A stretch of 64,000 bases of DNA, from contig JAGWVU010000017.1 of the NCBI GenBank assembly GCA_018970725.1, positions 1 through 64,000 on the forward strand, in the 5' to 3' direction. The notes beneath the pieces were generated by a model that saw nothing but the letters and a program-made list of their open reading frames with translations, was not told where the DNA came from and searched no databases. Positions 1 through 8,689 of this stretch are shown here, one piece after another; positions within the stretch are counted from its first letter, which is position 1; every line of letters begins with the position of its first letter. This stretch comes from Verrucomicrobiota bacterium (GTDB lineage Bacteria; Verrucomicrobiota; Verrucomicrobiia; Verrucomicrobiales; DEV007). A program made the translations under genes and the position numbers.

Positions 1-216
1 TGGATCCTCCATGCCATGGATGACATGGGGGTCCCCGTGGAAAATGCATGGCGTTATACGATGGCCCTGCGCCGGAAGGGAGTTTCAGCCGAGGCCCTGT
101 TTTTTGAAAAAGGGGGACATGGCCCCAAGGCGTTCGAGGCGAATCCTTCGTGGGAGGGGGCGCTCGAGCAATGGCTGGTCCGTCGTGGCCTCGCGCAAGG
201 GGAGCGGACCCAATGA
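1..216 (+). CDS. C-terminal end of an alpha/beta-hydrolase (esterase/peptidase-like), cut by window edge
   Basis: Only the last 71 codons are present; the frame is open to base 1, so the gene begins outside the window. The visible part reads like the end of an alpha/beta-hydrolase of the acetyl-xylan-esterase/dipeptidyl-peptidase type: a segment with D-D-x-x-V-P-V-E-N, which in the family carries the acidic residue of the triad, then a helix rich in Arg and Lys, then F-E-K-G-G-H-G, which carries the catalytic His. It ends W-L-x-R-R-G-L, as such enzymes often do. Its stop overlaps the start of the next gene by 4 bp (ATGA), so the two are probably co-translated. The family call is fairly safe; the substrate cannot be told. 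Confidence 0.7.
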   Translation, partial: WILHAMDDMGVPVENAWRYTMALRRKGVSAEALFFEKGGHGPKAFEANPSWEGALEQWLVRRGLAQGERTQ

Positions 217-1229
217 ACGACCTGTCGATCGAGCAGCTCCGGGGGCGGTTGGAGTTCCGCGGCGTGAAAATGAAGGTGCCGGGAACCGTGCGCCGCGAAT
301 TTCGTCGTTTCCGGGGGGAGGAAGTGGATGTCGATGCCACCGGGGCCCGGAGCGCCATTTGGTTAACGCCCGCCGAGGCGGAGGTTTTCGGGGTGGGGGA
401 GGCGGAGAAGTTGATCCCGCCGACCGCGGAACCGGGCGATCCGCCGGAGTCCGGGCGCCTCGCGTTGGCCAACTTTTGGCACGACGGGGAAAACTGGGTG
501 GCGGTGGTCCGGCCGGCGGAGGTGCAGAACGTGATCGTGCAGCAGGAGATTTTTTTGCGCAGCCCGATTTTCAAACGACCGCTGGCGGCGCACGGGCAGA
601 TCCGCTTCATCTTCCGGGAAGGGGCCTGTCTTGAGTTGCATCCCCAGGAGGCGGGGCAGGCCCCGTATGCCGGGCGTCCGGTCGATGACATCGTGGTCAG
701 CGCGGAGGCCGCCCGGCCCAAGATCGAGGGGTTTCCGGCGTTTGATCTGATCGGTGGGGCGAAGGGCTGGTTCCGGCAATCGATGCGTTTCACCTCCACC
801 GAAGACAAGGCGGAGCGGATGGTGCAGACGGGGCACACCGTCCACCAATTCCTGCTGCACTTGGAAGGCGCGGAACCGCAACGGGTCTTTCTCGAAGCGG
901 TGCGGCGGGCCAACGAGATCGGCCTGGACATGCCCTACAACCTCCTGGCCATCGGCGGGACGCAGTGCGTCTATGAGATGTTCAATATTTTGGACCGCTC
1001 GGTGGTGAAGCGGCGGAAAAAACCCGGATGGTCGATCCGTCTTTTCCAGATGTTCGACCGCATGCCCCTGATGGTGGGCCAATACCTCAGCCATCGCGGG
1101 CTTCGTTACACTGAGCCTGCGGGAGTCACCTTCCCAACCTTGAACGAGGAGTGGACGATGAGTGAGGAGGCGAAGCGGCGCTTGGAGCGCAAGCTGGAAA
1201 GGTTCGGCCCCTGGCAAGGCGGGAGGTGA
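213..1229 (+). CDS. Conserved hypothetical protein, possibly related to the Lnb/DUF4105 group
   Basis: A 338-residue protein starting at the ATG inside the ATGA overlap with the hydrolase upstream. An in-frame start 63 bp earlier would run into that gene and is not needed. No signal peptide or membrane segment is visible. The C-terminal half has a stretch around residues 210-265 with T-G-H-T-V-H-Q-F followed by Y-N-L-L-A-I-G-G-T-Q-C. This loosely resembles the Y-x-L-L-x-x-N-C pattern of DUF4105/Lnb papain-like membrane proteins, but the conserved Asn is missing and the match is weak. The translational coupling suggests a role linked to the hydrolase. Treat as unknown function. Confidence 0.6.
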   Translation: MNDLSIEQLRGRLEFRGVKMKVPGTVRREFRRFRGEEVDVDATGARSAIWLTPAEAEVFGVGEAEKLIPPTAEPGDPPESGRLALANFWHDGENWVAVVRPAEVQNVIVQQEIFLRSPIFKRPLAAHGQIRFIFREGACLELHPQEAGQAPYAGRPVDDIVVSAEAARPKIEGFPAFDLIGGAKGWFRQSMRFTSTEDKAERMVQTGHTVHQFLLHLEGAEPQRVFLEAVRRANEIGLDMPYNLLAIGGTQCVYEMFNILDRSVVKRRKKPGWSIRLFQMFDRMPLMVGQYLSHRGLRYTEPAGVTFPTLNEEWTMSEEAKRRLERKLERFGPWQGGR

Positions 1230-1245
1230 AGCGGGGGCGGAGGAT

Positions 1246-1274
1246 TTCAGAGAAGTGGGATCAAGTCTTAAAAT
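1246..1274 (+). promoter_or_regulatory. Possible promoter of the sulfatase gene at the edge of an A/T-rich island
   Basis: TTCAGA at 1246-1251 and TAAAAT at 1269-1274 are separated by 17 bp, matching a housekeeping promoter at 4 of 6 and 5 of 6 positions. The stretch 1267-1305 is almost purely A/T, which stands out strongly in this GC-rich DNA. A second box, TATAAT at 1294-1299, is perfect but has no partner at proper spacing and would start RNA only a few bases before the ATG at 1310. The match is by eye and start sites are unproven. Confidence 0.35.
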
Positions 1275-1309
1275 ATTTGAAATTTATTAAAATTATAATA
1301 AATTGAGAA

Positions 1310-3055
1310 ATGAATCGTTCCGTTCCAGCCCGGCGGAAGCGGCTTGTCGCGAGCCTGATCGGGTGGGCCGTCCTTCTGATGGCGGCCGGGGGTGCCGCCG
1401 GCCGGCCTAACATTCTTTACATTCTGACGGACGATCAGTCGTTCCGCACCGTGGGATGTTATCGTGACGAAGGCGCTTACGATTGGGTCCGCACCCCCAA
1501 CCTGGATCGTCTGGCGGACCGGGGAGTCCGGTTCACCCATGCCTATTTGGGGAGTTGGTGCCTGCCCTCCCGCTTCACGGCGCTGACTGGGCTGCATCCG
1601 TATGGCATTGAGTCGTTCCGGCACGGGTTGGTCTATCCCCGCAATTCCTACGATCCGGACCGGGTGACGTTTTGGCCCCGGGTCTTCCGGGCCGGGGGAT
1701 ACTACACCGGGATGATCGGCAAATGGCATACCGGCAAGGACGCGGGGTTCGGCCGGGATTGGGATTACCAGATCGTGTGGAATCGTCCCGCGGGAAGCCG
1801 GGCCAATGCCGGAGCCTATTACGGAGACCAGGACATCTATTTTCACGGTGCCAGGAAGCCGGTCCGGGTGAAGGGGTATCCGGCGGATCATTACACGGGT
1901 TGGGCGGTAGATTTCATCCGGGAACGGGCCCGTGGATCGCAGCCTTGGGCCCTGTGGTTGTGTTACCCTAACGCCCATCCGCCCTTTGTTCCCGCGGAAC
2001 GGGATCGTGATGCGTTCCCCGGGGTCAAGGTCCCCGCACCGTCGGATATTTTCGTGCCGGCGCCGGGGAAACCGGCCTACCTTTCGAAATTTCATGTCTG
2101 GACACCTGGGGCGGACGGCGAGCCCTTGATGCGGCGGGTCAAGACGCCGACGGCCGGGGGAAGCGCCTTGAAAGGGGAGAGCCTCTCCGCTTGGGCCCGG
2201 CAGTATCAGCAGTGCGTCCGGGCCATCGATGACGGGGTGGGGCGGATTCTGGCCGAGCTTTCCGCGACGGGGCAGGACCGGGAGACCTTGGTCATTTTCA
2301 CCTCGGACCAGGGCTTCGCGATGGGGCAACACGGTTTTGCGCACAAGCTGGCTCCCTACGACGACAACATCCGCTCTCCGCTCATCATCAGCCAACCGGG
2401 GGAGATTCCCGAGGGACGGGTCTGCCGGACTCCGGTGGGCGGGGTGGATTTGGTGTCGACGATCTATGCCCGAGGCGGGGTCAAGCCTCCCGAGCCGCTA
2501 CACGGGCATGATTTGGGCCCTTTGCTGCGGAATCCTCAGGACCGTTCATGGAGCCATCCGGTGGTGCAGAGTTACACCCGGATGGGGTTCGGGCAAAGGA
2601 GCGCGCAGGTCTGGCGGAGTCGATCGCCGATCGGGCCGCCCGTCCCGTGGTGGGTCTCCGTGGTCCGTGGGGACTACAAATACGTCCGCACGATGGTCCG
2701 GGGAGAAGTCGAGGAACTTTATGATCTGCGCGCGGATCCTGCGGAGCTGGTGAATCTGGCGTTGAGCGAGAAGAAAGCTCCCATCTTGGAGGAGATGCGC
2801 GGTTGTCTGGACCGTGAACTCAAGCGGACGAAAGCGCCGTTCGCGGAGCGCATGCCGCCTACGGGGACTGCGGCGGCGCGTGCCAAGACGACCCGGGCCG
2901 CCAAGGTGGAGCAGAAGCCCGGGCTCAAGGGTTGGTTCGCGGCGCACCCGTTCCGGCGGCCGGAGGAGCGGGGGCTGCTGGCGGTGAAGGCGGGACCGGC
3001 GGTGAAACCGGTGGCCAGACCTGGGAAGCGAGCTTGTCCCGGATGGAAGTCATGA
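1310..3055 (+). CDS. Secreted sulfatase (arylsulfatase/iduronate-sulfatase-like)
   Basis: A 581-residue type I sulfatase that would hydrolyse sulfate esters, probably on polysaccharides, outside the cytoplasm. An N-terminal signal peptide (R-R-K-R, hydrophobic core, then A-A-G-R-P) leads into N-I-L-Y-I-L-T-D-D-Q, which holds the metal-binding Asp pair. The key C-x-P-S-R motif is at residues 84-88; Cys84 must be converted to formylglycine. K-W-H-T-G near residue 140 and S-D-Q-G-x-x-x-G-Q-H-G near residue 340 are further family motifs. Sulfatases of this type are common in Verrucomicrobia that eat sulfated glycans. No sulfatase-maturing radical SAM enzyme is in the window. The last ~60 residues are basic, low-complexity, and overlap the convergent gene by 131 bp. 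Confidence 0.9.
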   Translation: MNRSVPARRKRLVASLIGWAVLLMAAGGAAGRPNILYILTDDQSFRTVGCYRDEGAYDWVRTPNLDRLADRGVRFTHAYLGSWCLPSRFTALTGLHPYGIESFRHGLVYPRNSYDPDRVTFWPRVFRAGGYYTGMIGKWHTGKDAGFGRDWDYQIVWNRPAGSRANAGAYYGDQDIYFHGARKPVRVKGYPADHYTGWAVDFIRERARGSQPWALWLCYPNAHPPFVPAERDRDAFPGVKVPAPSDIFVPAPGKPAYLSKFHVWTPGADGEPLMRRVKTPTAGGSALKGESLSAWARQYQQCVRAIDDGVGRILAELSATGQDRETLVIFTSDQGFAMGQHGFAHKLAPYDDNIRSPLIISQPGEIPEGRVCRTPVGGVDLVSTIYARGGVKPPEPLHGHDLGPLLRNPQDRSWSHPVVQSYTRMGFGQRSAQVWRSRSPIGPPVPWWVSVVRGDYKYVRTMVRGEVEELYDLRADPAELVNLALSEKKAPILEEMRGCLDRELKRTKAPFAERMPPTGTAAARAKTTRAAKVEQKPGLKGWFAAHPFRRPEERGLLAVKAGPAVKPVARPGKRACPGWKS

Positions 3056-3599
3056 TGAGGGGGAAGGCTTTCATTTGGGAGCCGATGACGAAATTCTGGG
3101 GAACCAGAGCCCCGGGATCGAGGTGCAGCCGGTAAACGAGGAGGGTTTTGCGGCCTTCCTCGACCGGATCGAAAAACCACTGACCCTCGACGTGGCGGAA
3201 ATCGCCCCGAAGCCGGCGGAAATCGACCTTTTGGGGATAGGTCAGGACGTGCTCCATGACGTAGTTGAAGGTGCGGCCGGAGGCTGTCGTCTCTTGGGCG
3301 ATGAGGCAGACATTGGCCTCGCGGGAGAGCAACTGGGCCTTCCGGAGGTTGGCAATGAAAGTGGGCATGGACTCCTTGTCATCGAGCAGGGCCCAGACCT
3401 GTTCGACAGGGTGATTCAGGAGAATTGCGGCGGCCGTGAAGCGTTTGGCTTCGGCCTGATGCTCCCAGAGGAGGTATTCACCGGCGAGCAAGCGGGCCTG
3501 ATCTTCCGGGGTGAATTCGAGGAAGGGCTTGGCGGGAAGGGTTGTCAGGGCGAGCATCCAGACGGAGGCGGCGCAGCACAAGGTTTTCATGGTTTGCAT
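2925..3599 (-). CDS. Secreted START/SRPBCC-like protein with proline-rich tail
   Basis: A 224-residue protein; a start at the fourth codon (3590) is equally possible. The N-terminus is a signal peptide ending near T-L-P-A-K-P. Residues ~50-190 read as a START/SRPBCC (polyketide-cyclase-like) helix-grip fold: N-H-P-V-E-Q-V-W-A-L-L-D-D near the start and a closing amphipathic helix M-T-S-I-R-D-K-L-A-S-Q. Such domains bind lipids or other hydrophobic ligands. The tail after residue ~195 is nearly all Pro, Ala and Ser, and its DNA is antisense to the 3' end of the sulfatase gene. No ligand can be named. Confidence 0.7.
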   Translation of the reverse strand: MQTMKTLCCAASVWMLALTTLPAKPFLEFTPEDQARLLAGEYLLWEHQAEAKRFTAAAILLNHPVEQVWALLDDKESMPTFIANLRKAQLLSREANVCLIAQETTASGRTFNYVMEHVLTYPQKVDFRRLRGDFRHVEGQWFFDPVEEGRKTLLVYRLHLDPGALVPQNFVIGSQMKAFPLIMTSIRDKLASQVWPPVSPPVPPSPPAAPAPPAAGTGAPRTNP

Positions 3600-3670
3600 A
3601 TCGGGTCGGGTTTCTCAACACTCCCGGGAAGAACAACGTCCGGGGGGATGGTTCCATTCAAACGTGGGGG

Positions 3671-5098
3671 TCAAATGCCCAGTTTGTCACGGATTTTGTT
3701 GACCAAGCCGCTCCCGATGATCTCGTCCGCCCGTTTCACGATCTCCTGGATCAGCTCGAGGATATCGCCGTCCCCGGCCCAATGGCGGCGCAGGATGGCG
3801 GGATCGGCATGGTTGAGCAACTGGTTGAGGGCGAAGGCGGTGAGCGCCACGTCGTCGAGGTAACCCACGGGGCCGATGAGGCCTTCGGGAAGGAGGTCGA
3901 CAGGGAGGACGAAGTAGGCGAGCACGCCCGCCAGCATTGATTTGGGCTTGGCCGGGATTTGGGGATCCGCCATCAGGCAGAGCAGGAGGTGGAGCAGGTC
4001 GGGCGCGAGGAGGACATAGCGGAGCCAGGGATGATCCTTGCCGACGTGCGATTCCGCCCAGGCGGTGACTTGGGCGCGGAGACTGCGGTAAAAGCCGCCG
4101 TGGCCGGAAGTTTCGGCGGCGTCGTAGTGCCGTGGCCGCCAGTCCTTTGGAAGCATGGTCCGGAGCAGCGAGGCGCCCGCCGGACCGGCCTGGACCGGGA
4201 GTCGCGCGGCTGCGGCGGCAGGGACGAGGAAGAAGGAGCCGTGGGGGTAATCGATGCCGCCGCAGCGCACGGGACCGTGGAGGACCGTGATGATGGCAAA
4301 TCTGCCGGGCTCGAACTCCCGGGCCTGACCCGGACCCAGATCCCAGCGCACCACCTCGAACTGGCGGCAGGAGACGAGGGAATCCCCCTGGGGTTGCACC
4401 ATGCCGGGAGTGACGTCATCGAAGTCAATGCTGCGCAGAGCCTCCTCCAGGTGCAAATCGCGAGTTTTGCCGTCCGGCCCGGTCCGGTTCCAATCGTAGA
4501 CGCGGTAGGTGGTGTCGCTGTTCTCCTGGATCTCATAAATCAGCAGGCCGGCTCCGATGGCATGGAGCCGGCCGCTGGGGATGAAGAGAACATCCGAGGA
4601 GCGGGGATGAATCACATGGATCAGCTCCTCGAGCCTGCCCTGGGCCAGAGCCTCGCGAAACGCGCCGGGGGTGACGCCGGGGGAGCGCAGGCCGGCGTGG
4701 AGGACGGCTCCGGGCTCCGCATGGGCCACATACCACATCTCCGTCTTCGGCTCCCCGCCCAGACCGGTGGCGATGCGTTCGGGTGGATGGACCTGGATCG
4801 AAAGCGCTTCCCGGGCATCGAGGATTTTCAAAAGAAGCGGGAATGGACCCGGGCAGGGGCCGACTCCGAAAATGGCCTCCCGGTGCAGGTGCCAGAGTTC
4901 GCCCAGCGTCTTCCCGGCGAAAGGGCCGCCGGCAACGACACTTTGAGCCTCGGGACGATCCACGATCTCCCAGGACTCACCGATCTGGCGGCCAGGGGGA
5001 AGTTGACGGTGGAGCCGCGTTTCCATGGCCCGGCCACCCCAGATCCGGTCCTGGTAAACCGGGACGAAGGAAAGGGGCTCGAGGGCGTCGGGATTCAT
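3671..5098 (-). CDS. manA: Class I mannose-6-phosphate isomerase fused to a DUF1232 membrane domain
   Basis: A 475-residue protein. Residues 1-~330 are a type I phosphomannose isomerase, which interconverts mannose-6-P and fructose-6-P. Metal ligands are visible: Q102-V-H104 in the I-Q-V-H-P motif, E120 in K-T-E-M-W-Y-V, and H179 in G-R-L-H-A-I-G. The family usually ends about here. Residues ~365-430 instead match DUF1232 (YkvA type): a D-P-x-x-P-x-x-x-K motif, then a hydrophobic stretch, Y-F-V-L-P-V-D-L-L-P-E and G-Y-L-D-D. DUF1232 is a small membrane-associated domain usually found alone. One uninterrupted frame covers both, so this is a true fusion and not a frameshift. The gene is divergent from ftsK. 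Confidence 0.85.
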   Translation of the reverse strand: MNPDALEPLSFVPVYQDRIWGGRAMETRLHRQLPPGRQIGESWEIVDRPEAQSVVAGGPFAGKTLGELWHLHREAIFGVGPCPGPFPLLLKILDAREALSIQVHPPERIATGLGGEPKTEMWYVAHAEPGAVLHAGLRSPGVTPGAFREALAQGRLEELIHVIHPRSSDVLFIPSGRLHAIGAGLLIYEIQENSDTTYRVYDWNRTGPDGKTRDLHLEEALRSIDFDDVTPGMVQPQGDSLVSCRQFEVVRWDLGPGQAREFEPGRFAIITVLHGPVRCGGIDYPHGSFFLVPAAAAARLPVQAGPAGASLLRTMLPKDWRPRHYDAAETSGHGGFYRSLRAQVTAWAESHVGKDHPWLRYVLLAPDLLHLLLCLMADPQIPAKPKSMLAGVLAYFVLPVDLLPEGLIGPVGYLDDVALTAFALNQLLNHADPAILRRHWAGDGDILELIQEIVKRADEIIGSGLVNKIRDKLGI

Positions 5099-5323
5099 GG
5101 CTTGAGGAGGGAATTCCAGTCAACCTGTGCCGGGGAACCGGCTTGCGCAGCCAAAATTTTGTGGGGAGAGGACGATAAAATCGCCCCTCAGCCCTGAAGC
5201 ATCGGGCTCCTCGACAAAATATCAACAGTTCTTAATTTATTCGTTGCTCCGGGAGGTCCGGCATATATGGTTTTTGGCCGGGGGCGGTATTGCCGCAAGG
5301 CCTTCCCCCCTGAGCCTGGAAAC

Positions 5324-8038
5324 ATGTCCTCTCCGAAACGAAACGTTCCACCGAAGCCCCCGGTTGCCGACCGTGGGGCTGATGATTTTTTGCAGGCCCG
5401 CCGGCGGCGCGGGATGGTCGCCTTGGCCTGCGCCGGCGCGGCCGTTCTCTATTTCTTCGCCCTGACCTCCTACACGCCGCACGACTTGCCCTCGTGGGTT
5501 CCGTTCAGCCGGGCCTTGGGACCGGACCATACTCCGGTCAATCTGGTCGGTCCGGTGGGCGCGTTGGCCGCCGGCTTAGGTTACCATCTCTTCGGCGCGG
5601 CCGTCTATTTCATCCCGGTCATGATGGTCTGGCTGGGGTTTGCCACGGTGGCCGGATTTGCGGTTTGGCGTGGGCGGACGATTCTGGCGGCGCTGGCGTT
5701 TCTGGTTTCGGCCGCGTGCCTCATCGATTTGCAGCCGGTCTTTCTGCGGGACTGGATTCTGAAATACAACCTGCCGCAAAGTCCGGGAGGGCTGGTGGGG
5801 CACGTCATCGGGCATGAATTGACCGGGAAGTATCTCGGCCCGCTCGGTTCCAGTGCGGTGATGCTGGTGCTCTATCTCTGCGGGTTGCTGGGTTTGACCG
5901 GTTTTCGTCCGATCCATTTTGGCCGGGTGTATGTTCCCGATCTCGAAGACTGCATCCAGCACCCGGTGGTGGACGGCTATCAGCGCAGACCGGCCTTCCC
6001 GGTGGCCTCCTACGCGATGCTCGAGACGGTTGCTCCGGTGGCCGCCGTTCCCGTGCGCCCGATCCGGGTGATCGAGCTTGAGAGTGATCCTGACGATGGC
6101 ATGGAACTCGGCTCCGACTGCATCCCCGAGTATGACAATGGAAAGCCCGGGCCGGTGGCGCAGCGGTTTCCGGCTCCGACGATCCGCCTGGAAGAGACGG
6201 ATCCGGGCACAGATGAGGCGGATTTGGCGTTGCCTGCCGCCAGCTGGGAAGGGGGGGCGGTCTATGGTGGCGGTTCGTCGGGCCGGCGGGTGGAGCCGCC
6301 GGATGCGGAACTCGACCCTTTGACAGAGGATCTCCGGGAGCCGGTGGCCCCCGTGGTGAGGCGGGCCCCGCAAATCGTGGATGCGGCGCGGTCCCGGCGC
6401 CCCCGGCGGGATCCCCGGCCCGTGGTGCCGGAGGATGCCAGTGTGCCGGGCTCGTTCTATCGTCAGGGCACTGCCTTTCAAGGCTATGCCCTGCCCTCCA
6501 TCGAATTGCTCGACTGCGAGGAGGAGAAGAACGTGGCCGAGGTGACCGACAAGGAATCCCTGTTGGAGACCCAGCGGGTCATCATCGAGACGTTGCGCAC
6601 GTTTGGCTTGATTGTGAGTCCCGGTGACATCACCCGGGGGCCGACGATCACGCGGTATGAAATTTATCCTCCCGTGGGCCAGAGCGTGAAAAAAATCGCG
6701 GCGCTGGAGGCGGATCTGGCGCGGGCCACGCGGGCGGAGCGGATCAACATTTTGGCGCCGATTCCCGGTCTGGACACCGTGGGCATTGAAATCGCCAACC
6801 ACAAGAAGGTGTTGGTGCCGTTGCGGGAGCTGTTGGAAGACCCAAAGTTCACCGACGGCAAGGCGCAAATCCCCCTGGCTCTGGGCAAGGATGTGTATGG
6901 GAACCCGCTGGTGGCCGATCTGGCGGCGATGCCGCACCTCTTGGTGGCCGGGGCCACGGGAAGTGGGAAGAGCGTCTGCATCAACTCGATCATCGTCAGC
7001 CTGTTGTGCCGTTTCACTCCCGAGGAGCTGCGCTTCATCATGATCGATCCCAAGGTGGTGGAGATGCAGATCTACAAGGATTTGCCGCACCTCGCCGTGC
7101 CGGTGGTGACGAATCCCAAGAAGGTCCTGCTGGCCCTGCGCTGGTGTATCAATGAGATGGAACGCCGGTATGAACTCTTTGCCGAGGCCGGGTGCCGCAA
7201 GCTCGAGGAATACAACAACCGCCACCAGCGGCAGATGCAGCGGCGCGCCCGGCGGGCGGGTGTGATGCAGCCCGAGCTGTTCCCGAGGGAGGAGCTGAAC
7301 GGTCGCTCCGCCGTCATCCATCCTCCGGTCCTTGATGCCAACGGAGAGGAGGCCGAGGACGATTGCCAGTCGAAACTTCCCTTCATCGTGGTCATCATCG
7401 ATGAGTTGGCCGACCTGATGCAGACCGCTCCGGCTGAGGTCGAAACCGCGATTGCCCGGCTCTGCCAGAAGGCCCGGGCGGCCGGCATCCACCTGATTGT
7501 CGCCACCCAGTCCCCACGGGTCGATGTGGTCACCGGGTTGATCAAGGCCAACATCCCGTCGCGCATCGCGTTCCAGGTCGCTTCGATGACCGACAGCCGG
7601 GTTATTCTTGATCGGGCCGGAGCGGAGCGTCTCGTGGGCAAGGGGGACATGTTGTATCAGCCGCCGGACACCCACGTGATGGTGCGTGCCCAGGGGGCGT
7701 TCGTCACGGATGACGAGGTCCAGGACATCGTGGAACATTGTGCTTCCCAGTCCGCGCCGATCTTTGATCGTTCCATTCAGGACAATCTGGATGCGGAGAC
7801 CGAGGAGGAGGCCGAGGCGGGAATGTCCGATGCCGACGAGGAGATCCTCGACAAGTGCATCGAGGTGATTCTGGCGGAGCGCAAGGCCTCCACCTCCTTC
7901 CTCCAGCGTCGGCTGCGGCTCGGTTACACCCGGGCGGCCCGTATGATGGACATTCTTCAGGAGCGCGGGATCGTCGGGCCGGGAGACGGGGCCAAACCGA
8001 GGGAAATTCTGATCGCTCAAGATCCGGACCTTGATTAA
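5324..8038 (+). CDS. ftsK: DNA translocase FtsK/SpoIIIE
   Basis: A 904-residue FtsK, counted from the ATG at 5324; an in-frame start 57 bp upstream adds a non-conserved leader. Four membrane segments (about residues 31-48, 76-106, 118-135 and 175-193) anchor it at the division septum. A long acidic/proline-rich linker follows. The motor begins near residue 410 and holds Walker A G-A-T-G-S-G-K-S at ~543-550 and Walker B V-V-I-I-D-E-L-A-D at ~687. The last ~65 residues form the winged-helix gamma domain (S-F-L-Q-R-R-L-R-L-G-Y-x-R-A-A-R), which reads KOPS sequences and activates XerCD at dif. All parts for terminus segregation are present. It is followed 21 bp later by the RodZ-like gene. Confidence 0.95.
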   Translation: MSSPKRNVPPKPPVADRGADDFLQARRRRGMVALACAGAAVLYFFALTSYTPHDLPSWVPFSRALGPDHTPVNLVGPVGALAAGLGYHLFGAAVYFIPVMMVWLGFATVAGFAVWRGRTILAALAFLVSAACLIDLQPVFLRDWILKYNLPQSPGGLVGHVIGHELTGKYLGPLGSSAVMLVLYLCGLLGLTGFRPIHFGRVYVPDLEDCIQHPVVDGYQRRPAFPVASYAMLETVAPVAAVPVRPIRVIELESDPDDGMELGSDCIPEYDNGKPGPVAQRFPAPTIRLEETDPGTDEADLALPAASWEGGAVYGGGSSGRRVEPPDAELDPLTEDLREPVAPVVRRAPQIVDAARSRRPRRDPRPVVPEDASVPGSFYRQGTAFQGYALPSIELLDCEEEKNVAEVTDKESLLETQRVIIETLRTFGLIVSPGDITRGPTITRYEIYPPVGQSVKKIAALEADLARATRAERINILAPIPGLDTVGIEIANHKKVLVPLRELLEDPKFTDGKAQIPLALGKDVYGNPLVADLAAMPHLLVAGATGSGKSVCINSIIVSLLCRFTPEELRFIMIDPKVVEMQIYKDLPHLAVPVVTNPKKVLLALRWCINEMERRYELFAEAGCRKLEEYNNRHQRQMQRRARRAGVMQPELFPREELNGRSAVIHPPVLDANGEEAEDDCQSKLPFIVVIIDELADLMQTAPAEVETAIARLCQKARAAGIHLIVATQSPRVDVVTGLIKANIPSRIAFQVASMTDSRVILDRAGAERLVGKGDMLYQPPDTHVMVRAQGAFVTDDEVQDIVEHCASQSAPIFDRSIQDNLDAETEEEAEAGMSDADEEILDKCIEVILAERKASTSFLQRRLRLGYTRAARMMDILQERGIVGPGDGAKPREILIAQDPDLD

Positions 8039-8059
8039 GGTGGCGGCCAGCCCTTCCGC

Positions 8060-8689
8060 ATGTCCGGATCGATTGGAGACCAGCTCAAGGAGGCCCGTGA
8101 AGGACGCGGGTTGTCCGTCCCGGACGTTTCCCATGTCACCCGCATCACCGAGGCCCAGATCCTCGGGTTGGAGGCGGGCGATTACTCGGCGTTTCCCAGC
8201 CTCGCCTATGCCCGAAGTTTTCTCGGCATCTACAGCAGCTTTCTCGGGGTCGATGCCAGGGGCGAGATCGAGGCCATGGCCCGGCCCGGTTTGACCGAGT
8301 TTCGCGGGGCCCGGCTCGCTCCCAAGGTGGTCACGGAGCCTCAGGAGACGATCATCCCGATCGTCAAAGGTCTTCCCGAAGTCCGGCCGCGTCAGGTCAA
8401 GTCGGTCCTCGTTCCATTGATGTTCCTGACGATGCTTCTCCTCCTGCCCACCGCTTTCCTTCTGGGGAGACGGCAGGGGCAGGCCGAAGCCCGCGCCCGG
8501 GTGGAGGCTCCGGCTCCCCCGGGGGTCGAGCCGGCTCCAGAACCGCCGGGGGCCGGGGGGGCGGGCGGCGATCCAATCTCGCGCCGGAAGGCGAGCGACG
8601 GCAGTCTTCCTTCCGCCCCGTTGCGTCCGCCCTTACCCAGTCCGGCCTTGGATTCGCTGATCGGTGCGCCGGCTCCTCCGGTTCCATGA
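8060..8689 (+). CDS. RodZ-like membrane protein with N-terminal HTH
   Basis: A 209-residue protein. Residues ~5-70 are the HTH_25 helix-turn-helix of RodZ, seen in I-G-D-Q-L-K-E-A-R-E and Y-x-R-x-F-L-G-I-Y. A single membrane segment follows at about 115-136, then a Pro/Ala/Gly-rich tail. In the family this cytoplasmic HTH binds MreB and the protein links the elongation machinery to the membrane. The usual periplasmic DUF4115 beta domain is missing, so this is a short form. Its stop overlaps the next start (ATGA at 8686-8689). It lies 30 kb from mreBCD, downstream of ftsK. A membrane-bound regulator unrelated to cell shape is the alternative. Confidence 0.75.
   Translation: MSGSIGDQLKEAREGRGLSVPDVSHVTRITEAQILGLEAGDYSAFPSLAYARSFLGIYSSFLGVDARGEIEAMARPGLTEFRGARLAPKVVTEPQETIIPIVKGLPEVRPRQVKSVLVPLMFLTMLLLLPTAFLLGRRQGQAEARARVEAPAPPGVEPAPEPPGAGGAGGDPISRRKASDGSLPSAPLRPPLPSPALDSLIGAPAPPVP

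Noticed and set aside
5576-8134. Long open frame on the minus strand opposite ftsK
   Set aside because: It mirrors a clearly coding gene in GC-rich DNA, shows Arg/His/Pro-rich non-domain composition and has no recognisable motif.
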